Positions 53,937 through 62,189 are shown, counted from the stretch's first letter. The stretch: 64,000 nt of DNA from Mucilaginibacter sp. JRF (GCF_015223065.1 NZ_JADFBY010000004.1:434001-498000); one strand, 5' to 3'. The notes: generated from the sequence alone by a model not told the origin. Program-made: numbers and translations.

Positions 53937-55136
53937 ATGTCAACCTTAAAAGCATTTTTTGTAGTGGCTGCCTTATGCTGGTTTAGCTGCCCGGCCTTTT
54001 CGCAATCTAAAGCCGGGGCAACCGATTCCTTAAGCGGCTTTATCACTCTTAATATTGATGTAACTACACTTCAAGACACCGCCGGAGTTTTTAAAGTTCG
54101 TTTTGGCGGCGAAACGCTGTTCCCTGAAATTAAGAACAACCGGCTTACTGTTAAGCATTATCTTAAAGAACCAAGGCGGGCTTATTTAACATTTTACCCG
54201 CGGGATAGCATTAAAAAAGATCCGAACCGATCAACTGATAACATAATTGTGATGTATAACGATTATTATACTTTCTTTTCACATCCGGGCGAATTCAACA
54301 TAACCGTTAACAATTTTATAAATAAAAGCCGTATTGAGAATGCCAGCCAGTATCAAAAAGATTATGATAATATGGAATTGCTGCTTAACCAGTTTCAGGA
54401 AAATTTTGGGCGGCAAAATTCAGGTAAATATTTACAGCTACGATCAGCCACCGGTAAGTTGAAAGATTCATTATCTGTGCTAATGCAAAACCTGGCGACA
54501 GAAGCATACCGTAAACATTACGATGATGTAGTGCTTCCGTACATTAAAACGCATGCTGATTCTCCTACGGCCTTGCACCTGCTGCAAGAATACTCGTACA
54601 CCTTTTTTGTAAATTATGATGCGCTAGAGTTACTGTACAATAACTTTACAGACAGGATAAAAGCCTTACCCAGTGCCCGTTTAGTATACAATGCTATTGA
54701 CCGGCATCAATTTCAAAGTAACCTGATCGGCAAAGTTGCACCTGATTTTAGCTTGAAGGATGTTGCCGGTAAAGAAGTAGCATTAAAAAGCTTTCGGGGC
54801 AATGTTACTTTGATGGGGTTTTGGGCCAGTTGGTGCGGGCCATGCAGAGCCAACAACCCGGGCTTAGTTAAGGTATACAATAAATTTAAAGCAAAGGGCT
54901 TTAAAATATTAGGCATATCGTTAGATCATAAAAAGGATGACTGGTTGAATGCCATACAAAAAGACGGTTTAACCTGGACACACGTATCTGACCTGAAATT
55001 CTGGAATGGCGACGTAAGTAAAATGTACCACATCAGCGCGGTACCTACCAATTACCTTATTGATAAAGACGGCAAGGTGCTGGCCAAAAACTTAGATGAA
55101 AAAGCACTCGAACAACAGCTTGCAAAGCTATTGTAA
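53937..55136 (+). CDS. TlpA-family thiol-disulfide oxidoreductase (thioredoxin-like, exported)
   Basis: A protein of 399 aa with a signal peptide (ending PAFSQ). Residues about 30-250 form a DUF4369-like and helical N-terminal part common to Bacteroidota TlpA relatives. The C-terminal thioredoxin domain carries FWASWCGPCRANN (W299-C300-G-P-C303) and the cis-Pro loop VPTNYLIDKDGKV. It acts in the periplasm, possibly in cytochrome c or cell-envelope disulfide reduction. No cytochrome gene is adjacent. Ends just before the third repeat island. Confidence 0.9.
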   Translation: MSTLKAFFVVAALCWFSCPAFSQSKAGATDSLSGFITLNIDVTTLQDTAGVFKVRFGGETLFPEIKNNRLTVKHYLKEPRRAYLTFYPRDSIKKDPNRSTDNIIVMYNDYYTFFSHPGEFNITVNNFINKSRIENASQYQKDYDNMELLLNQFQENFGRQNSGKYLQLRSATGKLKDSLSVLMQNLATEAYRKHYDDVVLPYIKTHADSPTALHLLQEYSYTFFVNYDALELLYNNFTDRIKALPSARLVYNAIDRHQFQSNLIGKVAPDFSLKDVAGKEVALKSFRGNVTLMGFWASWCGPCRANNPGLVKVYNKFKAKGFKILGISLDHKKDDWLNAIQKDGLTWTHVSDLKFWNGDVSKMYHISAVPTNYLIDKDGKVLAKNLDEKALEQQLAKLL

Positions 55137-55177
55137 TAGCGATTTTATGTATTAAAGGAGAGTACTTTAAAAATTCT

Positions 55178-55263
55178 TGTCATATCGATTGAGTACGAAA
55201 GAGAAATCTGTCGCTTTGTTATGAACGCGTGCAGATCTCTCACTATCGTTCGAGATGACAAGA
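55178..55263. repeat. R2 repeat (island copy 2)
   Basis: CTTGTCATATCGATTGAGTAC ... GTTCGAGATGACAAG with AGAAATCTG / CAGATCTCT inner arms. Confidence 0.78.
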
Positions 55264-55290
55264 TTGGGGAAGCAAAAGCTACAGTCAGCG

Positions 55291-55323
55291 GAACACCTCC
55301 CTGCCCTCCCCTGGGAGGGAATT
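55291..55323. repeat. R3 repeat (island copy 2)
   Basis: GAACACCTCCCTGCCCTCCC then CTGGGAGGGAATT. Confidence 0.7.
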
Positions 55324-55330
55324 AGTATTA

Positions 55331-55725
55331 TTCATTATTCCATCAAGCAAAAGCACAACCCGTAAATAACCTATCCTACCGGCATCAGAAATGCCCGGAG
55401 TAACACAAGCCCTGCCAAAGCACATCCTTTCACCGGGCAGGGCGCAGCCGGCAGTTTTTGCTTCTTTTGTCTGCACAAAAGAACCCCCTCCTAAATCCTC
55501 CCCGAGAGGGAGGACTTAAAAATAAATCGTCAGTCTGCTCTTGGGCGCAAACCCCAGTTACTTTGTCTTAAACACAAAGTCACCAAACTTAGCGATAGCG
55601 ATCTCATGAACACCTTAAAAATTAACATCCCGTGAATAAAGTCAAGGCAGAAAAAACCTTCCGCCCGCAAGGCCATACTCACTGGTCCGGTTTTCTGCCA
55701 GGCCGACGCGCTTTTTATTTTAGAT
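55331..55725. repeat. composite repeat E, copy 2 (reverse orientation)
   Basis: Reverse complement of the 23391-23790 element by shared segments: TAAATAACCTATCCTACCGG, GCATCAGAAATGCCCGGA, CCTTTCACCGGGCAGGGC, AGTCTGCTCTTGGGCGC and CGGTTTTCTGCCAGGCC appear in the reversed order expected. A 35-bp R3 lies inside it (55483-55517) but not in copy 1. Confidence 0.8.
55483..55517. repeat. R3 repeat nested inside E
   Basis: CCCCCTCCTAAATCCTCC then CCGAGAGGGAGGACTT; absent from the matching point of copy 1, so it is the result of insertion (or loss there). Confidence 0.72.
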
Positions 55726-55742
55726 TATTTTAATTAAAAAAC

Positions 55743-55828
55743 GCGTCATTGCGAGGAACGAAGCAATCTCTTTAGGATATTCCCGTGGACAAATCACTCG
55801 GGGATTGCTTCGTTCCTCGCAATGACGC
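55743..55828. repeat. R1 palindrome, intact
   Basis: Perfect 26-bp arms: GCGTCATTGCGAGGAACGAA + GCAATC (55743-55768) and its exact reverse complement at 55803-55828, around a 34-bp centre with TTTAGGATATTCC. Confidence 0.93.
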
Positions 55829-55902
55829 AAATGTATAAATCCCCTCGCTCCACACTCGCCAAACCTTATGAAACCCTACTATTTACCTTTACGCTTTTAC
55901 CT

Positions 55903-55931
55903 TTTGGCTTTCACCTTAAATTGTATCTTTG
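55903..55931 (+). promoter_or_regulatory. -33/-7 promoter for glyS, -7 box 7 nt before ATG
   Basis: TTTG at 55903-55906 and TATCTTTG at 55924-55931, 17 nt apart, exact TAnnTTTG. The ATG at 55939 follows after 7 nt, so the transcript would be leaderless or nearly so. Confidence 0.58.
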
Positions 55932-55938
55932 CCCTGTT

Positions 55939-57420
55939 ATGAGTAAAGCGACCGACGAACTTTTTAAGAACGTAATATCACACGCTAAGGAGTACGGTTT
56001 TGTATTCCAGTCGAGCGAAATATATGATGGCCTGAGCGCCGTTTATGACTATGGGCAAAATGGCTCGGAGTTAAAAAACAATATTAAAACCTACTGGTGG
56101 AAAGCCATGGTGCAAATGCACGAAAATATTGTGGGCATTGATGCCGCCATATTTATGCACCCTACCACCTGGAAAGCCAGCGGACACGTTGACGGCTTTA
56201 GCGACCCGATGATCGATAACAAGGATTCAAAGAAACGTTATCGCGCCGATCAGCTATTGGAAGATCGTATCGCAAAATACGAGGCTGAAGGTAAAACTGA
56301 AAAAGCCGCCGCTTTACAAACTGCGATGGATGATGCCCTGAAGGCTGAAGATCTGCCTCGCCTTAAAGAGTTAATTATTGAGCAGGAAATTGCCTGCCCG
56401 GTAAGCGGCACCCGCAATTGGACAGACGTTCGTCAATTCAACCTGATGTTCAGCACACAGGTTGGCGCTATTGCTGATGAGTCTGAAACTATATATCTGC
56501 GCCCTGAAACCGCTCAAGGTATTTTTGTGAACTACTTGAACGTGCAGAAATCAGGCCGTATGAAAATACCTTTCGGTATCGCACAGATAGGCAAGGCTTT
56601 CCGTAACGAGGTTATCGCGCGTCAGTTCATCATCCGTATGCGCGAGTTTGAGCAAATGGAGATGCAATTCTTTGTTCGCCCCGGCACGCAAAAAGAGTGG
56701 TTCAATACCTGGAAGGAAAATCGCCTTAAATGGCACCTTGCCCTGGGTACCCCGGCCGAAAAATACCGTTACCACGAGCATACTAAATTAGCGCACTACG
56801 CTGATGCCGCCTTTGATATTGAGTACAATTTTCCGTTCGGTTTTAAAGAGGTGGAAGGTATACACAGCCGCACCGATTTTGACCTGAGCCAACACCAGCA
56901 ATACTCAGGCAAAAAAATGCAATATTTTGACCCCGAGGTTGACCCTGAAACAGGCAAGCCGTTTGGTAACTACATACCTTACGTTATTGAAACTTCGATA
57001 GGTTTAGACAGGATGTTCCTGCTTACACTGATCAACGCCTACGAGGAAGAAGACCTGAGTACCGACGAGAAACAGGATAGCCGCACCGTACTGCGCCTGC
57101 CGTCTGTACTGGCACCGGTTAAGGCCGCTATTTTCCCGCTTACCAAAAAAGACGGTTTACCTGAAAAGGCCCGCGAAATTATGGATAAGCTGAAACTTGA
57201 TTTCAACGTGCAATACGAGGAGAAGGATGCTATCGGTAAACGCTACCGCCGTCAGGATGCTATTGGTACACCTTTCTGTATCACGGTTGATCACCAGACC
57301 TTAGAAGACAATACCGTAACCATACGCTACCGCGATACCATGCAACAGGAACGTGTAGCCGCCGATCAACTAGAGAAGATAATTGGCGATATGGTTAGCT
57401 GGAAAAGTGTGCTGAAATAA
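55939..57420 (+). CDS. glyS: glycine--tRNA ligase (class II, single-chain dimer type)
   Basis: ATG at 55939 is chosen: the open frame begins at 55822, but those residues lie in the repeat and promoter. This gives 493 aa. Family blocks are present: QSSEIYDGLSAVYDYGQNG near the start, ETAQGIFVNY (motif 2 region), FRNEVIARQFIIRMREFEQMEMQFF, and TSIGLDRMFLLTL with a C-terminal anticodon-binding domain. It charges tRNA-Gly. It matches the alpha2 single-chain GlyRS rather than the alpha2beta2 GlyQS type. An R3 begins 2 nt past the stop. Confidence 0.95.
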   Translation: MSKATDELFKNVISHAKEYGFVFQSSEIYDGLSAVYDYGQNGSELKNNIKTYWWKAMVQMHENIVGIDAAIFMHPTTWKASGHVDGFSDPMIDNKDSKKRYRADQLLEDRIAKYEAEGKTEKAAALQTAMDDALKAEDLPRLKELIIEQEIACPVSGTRNWTDVRQFNLMFSTQVGAIADESETIYLRPETAQGIFVNYLNVQKSGRMKIPFGIAQIGKAFRNEVIARQFIIRMREFEQMEMQFFVRPGTQKEWFNTWKENRLKWHLALGTPAEKYRYHEHTKLAHYADAAFDIEYNFPFGFKEVEGIHSRTDFDLSQHQQYSGKKMQYFDPEVDPETGKPFGNYIPYVIETSIGLDRMFLLTLINAYEEEDLSTDEKQDSRTVLRLPSVLAPVKAAIFPLTKKDGLPEKAREIMDKLKLDFNVQYEEKDAIGKRYRRQDAIGTPFCITVDHQTLEDNTVTIRYRDTMQQERVAADQLEKIIGDMVSWKSVLK

Positions 57421-57422
57421 TT

Positions 57423-57457
57423 ACCCCTCCTAAATCCTTCCCCAAAGGGGAAGACTT
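57423..57457. repeat. R3 repeat directly after glyS
   Basis: ACCCCTCCTAAATCCTTC then CCCAAAGGGGAAGACTTT, starting 2 nt after the glyS stop; variant with CCTTCCCC / GGGGAAG stem. Confidence 0.78.
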
Positions 57458-57469
57458 TAAAAATAAAAA

Positions 57470-57553
57470 TGTCATTTCGATCGAGGTACGAGGAGAAATC
57501 TGTCGCCTGATTATGAACGCAGACAGATCTCTCACTATCGTTCGAGATGACAA
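57470..57553. repeat. R2 repeat after glyS
   Basis: TGTCATTTCGATCGAGGTAC ... GTTCGAGATGACAAG with inner AGGAGAAATCTGTCGC / GCAGACAGATCTCTCAC. Confidence 0.8.
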
Positions 57554-57591
57554 GATAAATTAAGGCCATGCGGTTAATATAATAAAACAAA

Positions 57592-57624
57592 GAACGCCGG
57601 ATAGTTACTCACTACCCGGCGTTC
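57592..57624 (-). terminator. intrinsic terminator of the DUF4394 gene
   Basis: GAACGCCGG and CCGGCGTTC arms with a 15-nt loop; on the minus strand it is followed by TTTGTTTTATT. It lies 20 nt after the stop at 57644. Confidence 0.82.
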
Positions 57625-57643
57625 ATTATTTATGGCTATTTAA

Positions 57644-59179
57644 TTAAAAGCCCAAGCCTAAACTAAACGCTTTATAGTTACCTGTAACCGTTGCGCCTGC
57701 GGTTGCAGCGCCGGTGGTTAGGTTAATAGTATAAACTTTGGTTGTACCATCAACATTAAGCAAGGCATAGCCTGTGCCACTGGTACTGCCAATATCAAAA
57801 CCATTGGTAGCCGCGGCATCCACACCTAATGCGCCAACGCTAACCAAGGTACCATCGTTAGGTGGATCTTGCTTGTAAAGGGTATTATTTTCTGTATCGA
57901 TATCAAATAACACGGTTGATGTAGCACCGGCAAAGTTATTGGTATAAGCAGCCGCGGTTACTGATGGGCTGTCCGGAGATAACTCACCATCAACAAAAGC
58001 TACAGCACCTGTTTCGGGATGGAGGCGTAAGTTTTGACCGGTGTTGCTTACTACACGAATACGATCAACCGTTGGGTTAAAATCAAACCCAAATTGCGTA
58101 CCCGAAAGCGAGGTGGTAAATGGCAGGATGCCTACTGCCGCTGCTGCGCCTGTCGCTAAATTAAGTGTGTACAATCTGTTTGTGCTACCCAAAGCATAAA
58201 GCTGTCCGTTAACCGGGCGAAAATCAATACCTAAAATATTCTCGCCGCTTGCTATACCCGTAATAGCCTTGGTAACCGGGCTCGGGCTCATCGGGTTAAA
58301 TATCACCAGCTCGTTAGCTTCGCTGATGGCATAAGCAACAGGCTCGGTAGGTATGGCAAAACCTGTTACGGCTCTTGCTAAGTCATTTTGTACTTTGGTA
58401 GCTCTACCTGTAGTTATATTAATGCTGTATAAGCTTGTTTTACCGCCAACAGTTAGCGCGGCCAAAGCAGCCTCCCCATCGGGGCTGATGTCAAAACCAC
58501 CTGCTTGCTCAACATTAACACCCAGGCTACCTATTTCAACAAGGGTACCATCGTTTGGTGGGTCTTGCTTGTAAAGCTTATCGTTGGTTACGTCGATCAC
58601 AAAAAGTTCGGTGCTGGTTGCACCTGCTCTGTTTTGTGTGTAGGCAGCGGCTGTAACACTGGCGTTAGCTGCACCGTTTAAGGCTCCATCGGTAAATGCC
58701 ACTGCACCGGTTTCGGGATGTAAGCGCAGGTTTTGGCCGCTTGATGTTACCAGGCGAATCCTGTCAACGGTCGGGTTAAAATCAAAGCCTACGGCTGTAC
58801 CATTAATGGCAGGAGTAAATGGCGCTGAACCGATTGCACGTGCCGAGCCGCTCTCGGTATTAATAACATAAATACGGCTGGTGCTACCTACGCCATAAAG
58901 TTCGCCGGTAGCCGGTCTGAAATCAATACCCAAAATAGTTTCATTACTTTGCAAGCCTGTAATATTGGTTTGCTTGGTAACTGATGATGGATTTTTGGCA
59001 TTGAAACTCACCAGTGTGTTGTTTGACGCCAGGGCATACACTGCCAAATCGGGACCTATTACTGAGCCGTCCTCGGGGTTGTCAATGTCATTATCCTTTG
59101 AACACGATGACGTGATCAGTAAAATAGCGGCTGCGCACACCATGGCCAGCCTCTTCAAAGAAAAGTTGAATGTTCTCAT
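57644..59179 (-). CDS. lipoprotein with two tandem DUF4394 domains
   Basis: A 511-aa lipoprotein (signal ending ITSSCSKDN, Cys27). It contains two DUF4394 copies, residues about 45-275 and 283-511, with near-identical landmarks in each: ILGIDFRP, LYGVGS or LYALGS, FDFNPTVDRIR, GQNLRLHPETGAVAF and LYKQDPPNDGTLV. DUF4394 is a secreted beta-propeller-like domain of unknown function. The strong likeness between copies points to internal duplication. Monocistronic, with a terminator. Confidence 0.87.
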   Translation of the reverse strand: MRTFNFSLKRLAMVCAAAILLITSSCSKDNDIDNPEDGSVIGPDLAVYALASNNTLVSFNAKNPSSVTKQTNITGLQSNETILGIDFRPATGELYGVGSTSRIYVINTESGSARAIGSAPFTPAINGTAVGFDFNPTVDRIRLVTSSGQNLRLHPETGAVAFTDGALNGAANASVTAAAYTQNRAGATSTELFVIDVTNDKLYKQDPPNDGTLVEIGSLGVNVEQAGGFDISPDGEAALAALTVGGKTSLYSINITTGRATKVQNDLARAVTGFAIPTEPVAYAISEANELVIFNPMSPSPVTKAITGIASGENILGIDFRPVNGQLYALGSTNRLYTLNLATGAAAAVGILPFTTSLSGTQFGFDFNPTVDRIRVVSNTGQNLRLHPETGAVAFVDGELSPDSPSVTAAAYTNNFAGATSTVLFDIDTENNTLYKQDPPNDGTLVSVGALGVDAAATNGFDIGSTSGTGYALLNVDGTTKVYTINLTTGAATAGATVTGNYKAFSLGLGF

Positions 59180-59236
59180 TTTTCAAGATAGATTAGAAGT
59201 AAATACAATACGGCGAAATGCCGCGGTTAAGATTTT

Positions 59237-59578
59237 TTAGCAATAAAGCATCACACCATCGGGAGGCGGTATGGTTATTTTTTGGTAGTACGATGATTTG
59301 TAGCTGCCTTTGTAGGCGGTACAATGTTTTATATTGCTATGCCAAAGCACATTATAATATGTTTGGCTGAAGGGGCGGGTGAATTCTTTTTCGAGCGAAG
59401 AACTGCTTTCTGATTTCTTTTCGCTATCGTCAGTATCAGTACCGGGAGCCATCTCCTTATCGTACGATAAGGCCGCGATAAACACAGGCGATACCATCTT
59501 AAACCCTATTAATAGGATAAAGAGCATGCCGATGGCAATACGCAGGTATATTTTGCTATGGTTTAAAGCTACTTTCAC
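59237..59578 (-). CDS. hypothetical one-span membrane protein
   Basis: A protein of 113 aa: a membrane span at residues about 12-35 (IAIGMLFILLIGFKMVSPVF), a Ser/Glu/Asp-rich acidic middle (TDTDDSEKKSESSSSLEKE) and a C-terminal part with aromatic residues and Cys. No family is recognised. It looks like a coding frame because of its regular codon use and complete layout, but support is only moderate. It lies 57 nt upstream of the DUF4394 gene on the same strand. Confidence 0.5.
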   Translation of the reverse strand: MKVALNHSKIYLRIAIGMLFILLIGFKMVSPVFIAALSYDKEMAPGTDTDDSEKKSESSSSLEKEFTRPFSQTYYNVLWHSNIKHCTAYKGSYKSSYYQKITIPPPDGVMLYC

Positions 59579-59723
59579 GTAATGTTTAACAACGGGTAGA
59601 TTGTTGCATTCAATTACGTTCGGTATATACCTCTGGTTTTTGAAGATATTCGATTAGAGCTGTTTGGAGTAAAGAAATTTACAAAATCAGGATTTTGGGA
59701 GCGACTTATTAGAAAGTTATTAT

Positions 59724-59754
59724 AAATGAGGCTGCTTTACCAACAGCCTCATTT
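59724..59754. terminator. intrinsic terminator
   Basis: AAATGAGGCTG and CAGCCTCATTT arms with a 9-nt loop, A/T tracts on both sides. It lies 3 nt past the agmatine deiminase stop codon. Confidence 0.85.
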
Positions 59755-59756
59755 GT

Positions 59757-60815
59757 TTATATTACATCTGGCTCCTGCTGGCTCAGGCAATGGAAACTGC
59801 CCAAACCCCATATAATGTCGGTAGAATCGACCCCTACAACCTTACGATCGGGGAAGCATTGGGTTAGTATGTCTAATGCCTTATCGTCATTAGCGCAACG
59901 GTAGGTTGGCACCACCACGGCGGCATTGCCAATGTAAAAATTGGCGTATGATGCAGGCAGTCGCTGGTCGTCATAAATCACCGGATCGGGCATTGGCAGC
60001 TCCACAATATTCAGTTGCTTGCCGTTGATCAGTCGCATGGTTTTAAGGGCTTGCAGGTTCTCCTGCAAAATGTGGTAGTTTTCGTCGTTCCTGTTCTCCT
60101 CAACAACGGTAACTACGGTATCCTCGTTCACAAAGCGGGTAATATCGTCAATATGGCCGTCGGTATCGTCGCCAATAATGCCATCGCCCAGCCAAAGCAC
60201 CTGCTCCACACCATAGTAGTTTTGCAGGTAACCTTCTATTTGTTGCTGATTAAGGTGCGGATTACGGTTTTGGTTCAACAAGCAAGCCGTAGTAGTTAAT
60301 ACGGTGCCTTTTCCGTTAAAATCAACCGAGCCACCTTCCATAACAATGCCAGGGTGATATACCGGCAGATTATAATATTCGGCAATGCGGGTAGGTATCA
60401 CATCGTCCAGATCGTACGGAGGATATTTATCTCCCCACGCATTGTAGCCCCAATCAACCACTACCTTTTGTTTGGTTTCGGGGTTGATCAAAAACGCCGG
60501 ACCATGATCACGGCACCAGGCATCATTGGTAGGGAATTCAAAGAACTCGATCTTACTCAGATCAGCACCCACCAAAGTAAGCTGCTGCTGCGCGAAAGCC
60601 TCCATCTCTTTATTCACCACGTTGATGCGCACAAACTCGCCTACCGCTATCTCCTTAATAAACTCGCAATAGCGATGGTATATCATCTGTATCTTACCCG
60701 GCCATGAAGCCTCCTTGTGCGGCCAGCTAAGCCAGGTAGCCACATGCGGCGCCCATTCGGCAGGGAAGTGGAAGCCGGAGGCTCTTAAGTCAATAGACGA
60801 TGGTCGATGGTCCAT
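59757..60815 (-). CDS. aguA: agmatine deiminase
   Basis: A guanidino-group-modifying enzyme of 352 aa. Catalytic Cys343 is in GSFHCLSQQEP; CRDHGPAFLIN, MEGGSVDFNGKGT and GDDTDGHIDD (His and Asp of the active site) are conserved. It converts agmatine to N-carbamoylputrescine and ammonia in the cytoplasm. The next step is catalysed by aguB, encoded upstream (61206-62075). The first ten residues (MDHRPSSIDL) are translated from a short repeat unit, while normal homology starts at GFHFPAEWAPH. A terminator follows. Confidence 0.95.
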   Translation of the reverse strand: MDHRPSSIDLRASGFHFPAEWAPHVATWLSWPHKEASWPGKIQMIYHRYCEFIKEIAVGEFVRINVVNKEMEAFAQQQLTLVGADLSKIEFFEFPTNDAWCRDHGPAFLINPETKQKVVVDWGYNAWGDKYPPYDLDDVIPTRIAEYYNLPVYHPGIVMEGGSVDFNGKGTVLTTTACLLNQNRNPHLNQQQIEGYLQNYYGVEQVLWLGDGIIGDDTDGHIDDITRFVNEDTVVTVVEENRNDENYHILQENLQALKTMRLINGKQLNIVELPMPDPVIYDDQRLPASYANFYIGNAAVVVPTYRCANDDKALDILTQCFPDRKVVGVDSTDIIWGLGSFHCLSQQEPDVI

Positions 60816-60819
60816 AGTA
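60791..60819. repeat. R5 word repeat at the start of aguA
   Basis: CAATAGACGATGGTCGATGG then TCCATAGTA: same words (GATGGTC, GGTCCATAG, TCGAT) as at 61171-61202. It covers the first codons of aguA. Confidence 0.75.
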
Positions 60820-61170
60820 TTATAATGTTTTTCTTAGTGAAGTGATCATTTTACATAACGATTGATATTCATTATACAATCGATCAAAATGATCATTCGA
60901 TATTAAATCTCTTTTCTTAGCAATAAATAAGCACGATACAACCTCAATAGCCGAGCGTAGAGCGTAACTTAAAAAGTTTTTAAACACAGCATTAGTCTGA
61001 CCTGTACAACCTTCGGCAATGTTCAGCACTACTGAATCGGCAGCACGTTTAATTTGCGAGGTCAATATAAAAAGTTCTTCTTTAGGAAAAAGTTTAGTTA
61101 AACTATCAATTTCCACGGTTAGGTCAAGCGCTCTTTGCCAAACCTGCAAACTCTCAAACTTAAACGACAT
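60820..61170 (-). CDS. four-helix-bundle protein (23S rRNA intervening-sequence-protein family)
   Basis: A protein of 116 aa. Typical family pattern: FESLQVWQRALDLTVEI near the start, FPKEELFILTSQIKRAADSVVLNIAEGC in helix 2, NFLSYALRSAIEVVSCL and a C-terminal helix. Members occur inside rRNA intervening sequences and scattered in Bacteroidota genomes; function is unknown. It sits between aguB and aguA in the same orientation, with only 4 nt before aguA and R5 repeats on both sides, which suggests insertion into the operon. Confidence 0.88.
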   Translation of the reverse strand: MSFKFESLQVWQRALDLTVEIDSLTKLFPKEELFILTSQIKRAADSVVLNIAEGCTGQTNAVFKNFLSYALRSAIEVVSCLFIAKKRDLISNDHFDRLYNEYQSLCKMITSLRKTL

Positions 61171-61202
61171 ACTATGGTCTATCGACTATGGTCCATGGAC
61201 TA
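61171..61202. repeat. R5 word repeat upstream of the four-helix gene
   Basis: ACTATGGTCTATCGACTATG then GTCCATGGACTA: same words as 60791-60819. It begins directly before the start codon of the four-helix gene and ends 4 nt from the aguB stop. Confidence 0.75.
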
Positions 61203-61205
61203 ATA

Positions 61206-62075
61206 TTAGTCTTCGTCAATAAGCCTTTTCGTAATCGGCTGGTACGTTTCTATCCTTCTATCACGCAGGAACGGCCAGTGGCTGCGGTAGTAGTCTGATT
61301 TATCAAGGTCAAGTTCGTGTACGGTTACTTCTTCATCGTGGTGTGATGCCTGGTAAAGTACCGAACCGAATGGGTTTGACACGAATGAGCCGCCCCAGAA
61401 TTTCAAGCCTGCTTCTTCACCTACCCTGTTCACGCTTACCACGTGCACACCGTTGGATACCGAGTGCGAACGCTGTATGGTTTGCCATGCGTTGTATTGC
61501 TCAGTATTGGTAGCCTCATCCTGGGTTGATGCCCAGCCGATAGCAGTTGGGTAGAACAGTATCTCGGCACCCATTAACGAGGTAATGCGGGCTGCTTCAG
61601 GGTACCATTGATCCCAGCAGATCAGCACGCCTATTTTAGCATATTTTGTATTGAATGTTTTATAACCCAGGTCGCCCGGGGTAAAGTAGAATTTCTCGTA
61701 AAAACCCGGATCATCCGGAATATGCATCTTGCGGTATTTACCCAAATAAGTACCATCGGCATCAATAACGGCGGTGGTATTATGGTATACACCCTGCGCG
61801 CGTTTTTCGAATAACGAGGCGATAACCACCACGTTCAGCTCGGCAGCAACGGCCGAAATAGCCTCGGTTGACGGGCCGGGAATAGCCTCGGCCAATTTAA
61901 AATTGTCGTAATCCTCTACATCGCAAAAATACAGCGATGTAAAAAGCTCCTGTAAACAAACTATCTGCGCGCCTTTGGCTGCCGCCTCGCGCACTTTAAC
62001 AATAGCTTTATCAAGGTTCTGCTGCTTATCGGCAACACAACTTGTTTGTACAATACCAACTTTAACTTTGCTCAT
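61206..62075 (-). CDS. aguB: N-carbamoylputrescine amidase
   Basis: A nitrilase-superfamily hydrolase of 289 aa with Glu43 (CLQELF), Lys116 (GKYRKMHIPDD) and catalytic Cys153 (ICWDQWYPE). The family-typical YPTAIGWAS is intact. It hydrolyses N-carbamoylputrescine to putrescine, CO2 and ammonia in the cytoplasm. With aguA it forms the agmatine-to-putrescine route; the two are normally adjacent, here split by a four-helix-bundle gene. No speA is nearby. Confidence 0.94.
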   Translation of the reverse strand: MSKVKVGIVQTSCVADKQQNLDKAIVKVREAAAKGAQIVCLQELFTSLYFCDVEDYDNFKLAEAIPGPSTEAISAVAAELNVVVIASLFEKRAQGVYHNTTAVIDADGTYLGKYRKMHIPDDPGFYEKFYFTPGDLGYKTFNTKYAKIGVLICWDQWYPEAARITSLMGAEILFYPTAIGWASTQDEATNTEQYNAWQTIQRSHSVSNGVHVVSVNRVGEEAGLKFWGGSFVSNPFGSVLYQASHHDEEVTVHELDLDKSDYYRSHWPFLRDRRIETYQPITKRLIDED

Positions 62076-62189
62076 CCCTTTAAAATTTTGCGCAAAAATA
62101 CGCTTTTAATGTTAACCTTTCTGTCAAAAACCAAGCCTAAATGTTGCACCACTATCAAGAATATCAATAACAAAATGTGCTGATTTTAT

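Larger units (their letters stand above)
55137..55938. other. repeat island, no gene
   Basis: The 802-base stretch holds R2, R3, E (with an R3 inside) and R1 in that order, which is the 23-kb island reversed. No supported gene; longer open frames (such as one near 55285-55476) are repeat-derived. The final 110 bases contain the glyS promoter. Confidence 0.85.

Noticed and set aside
55285..55476. Minus-strand frame within the third repeat island
   Set aside because: It runs through R3 and E; no start or domain evidence, and copy 1 of E does not keep the frame open.
55743..55828. R1 palindrome as a possible Rho-independent terminator or IS end
   Set aside because: No T-tract follows the arms, and no transposase or target duplication is visible; treated as a dispersed repeat.
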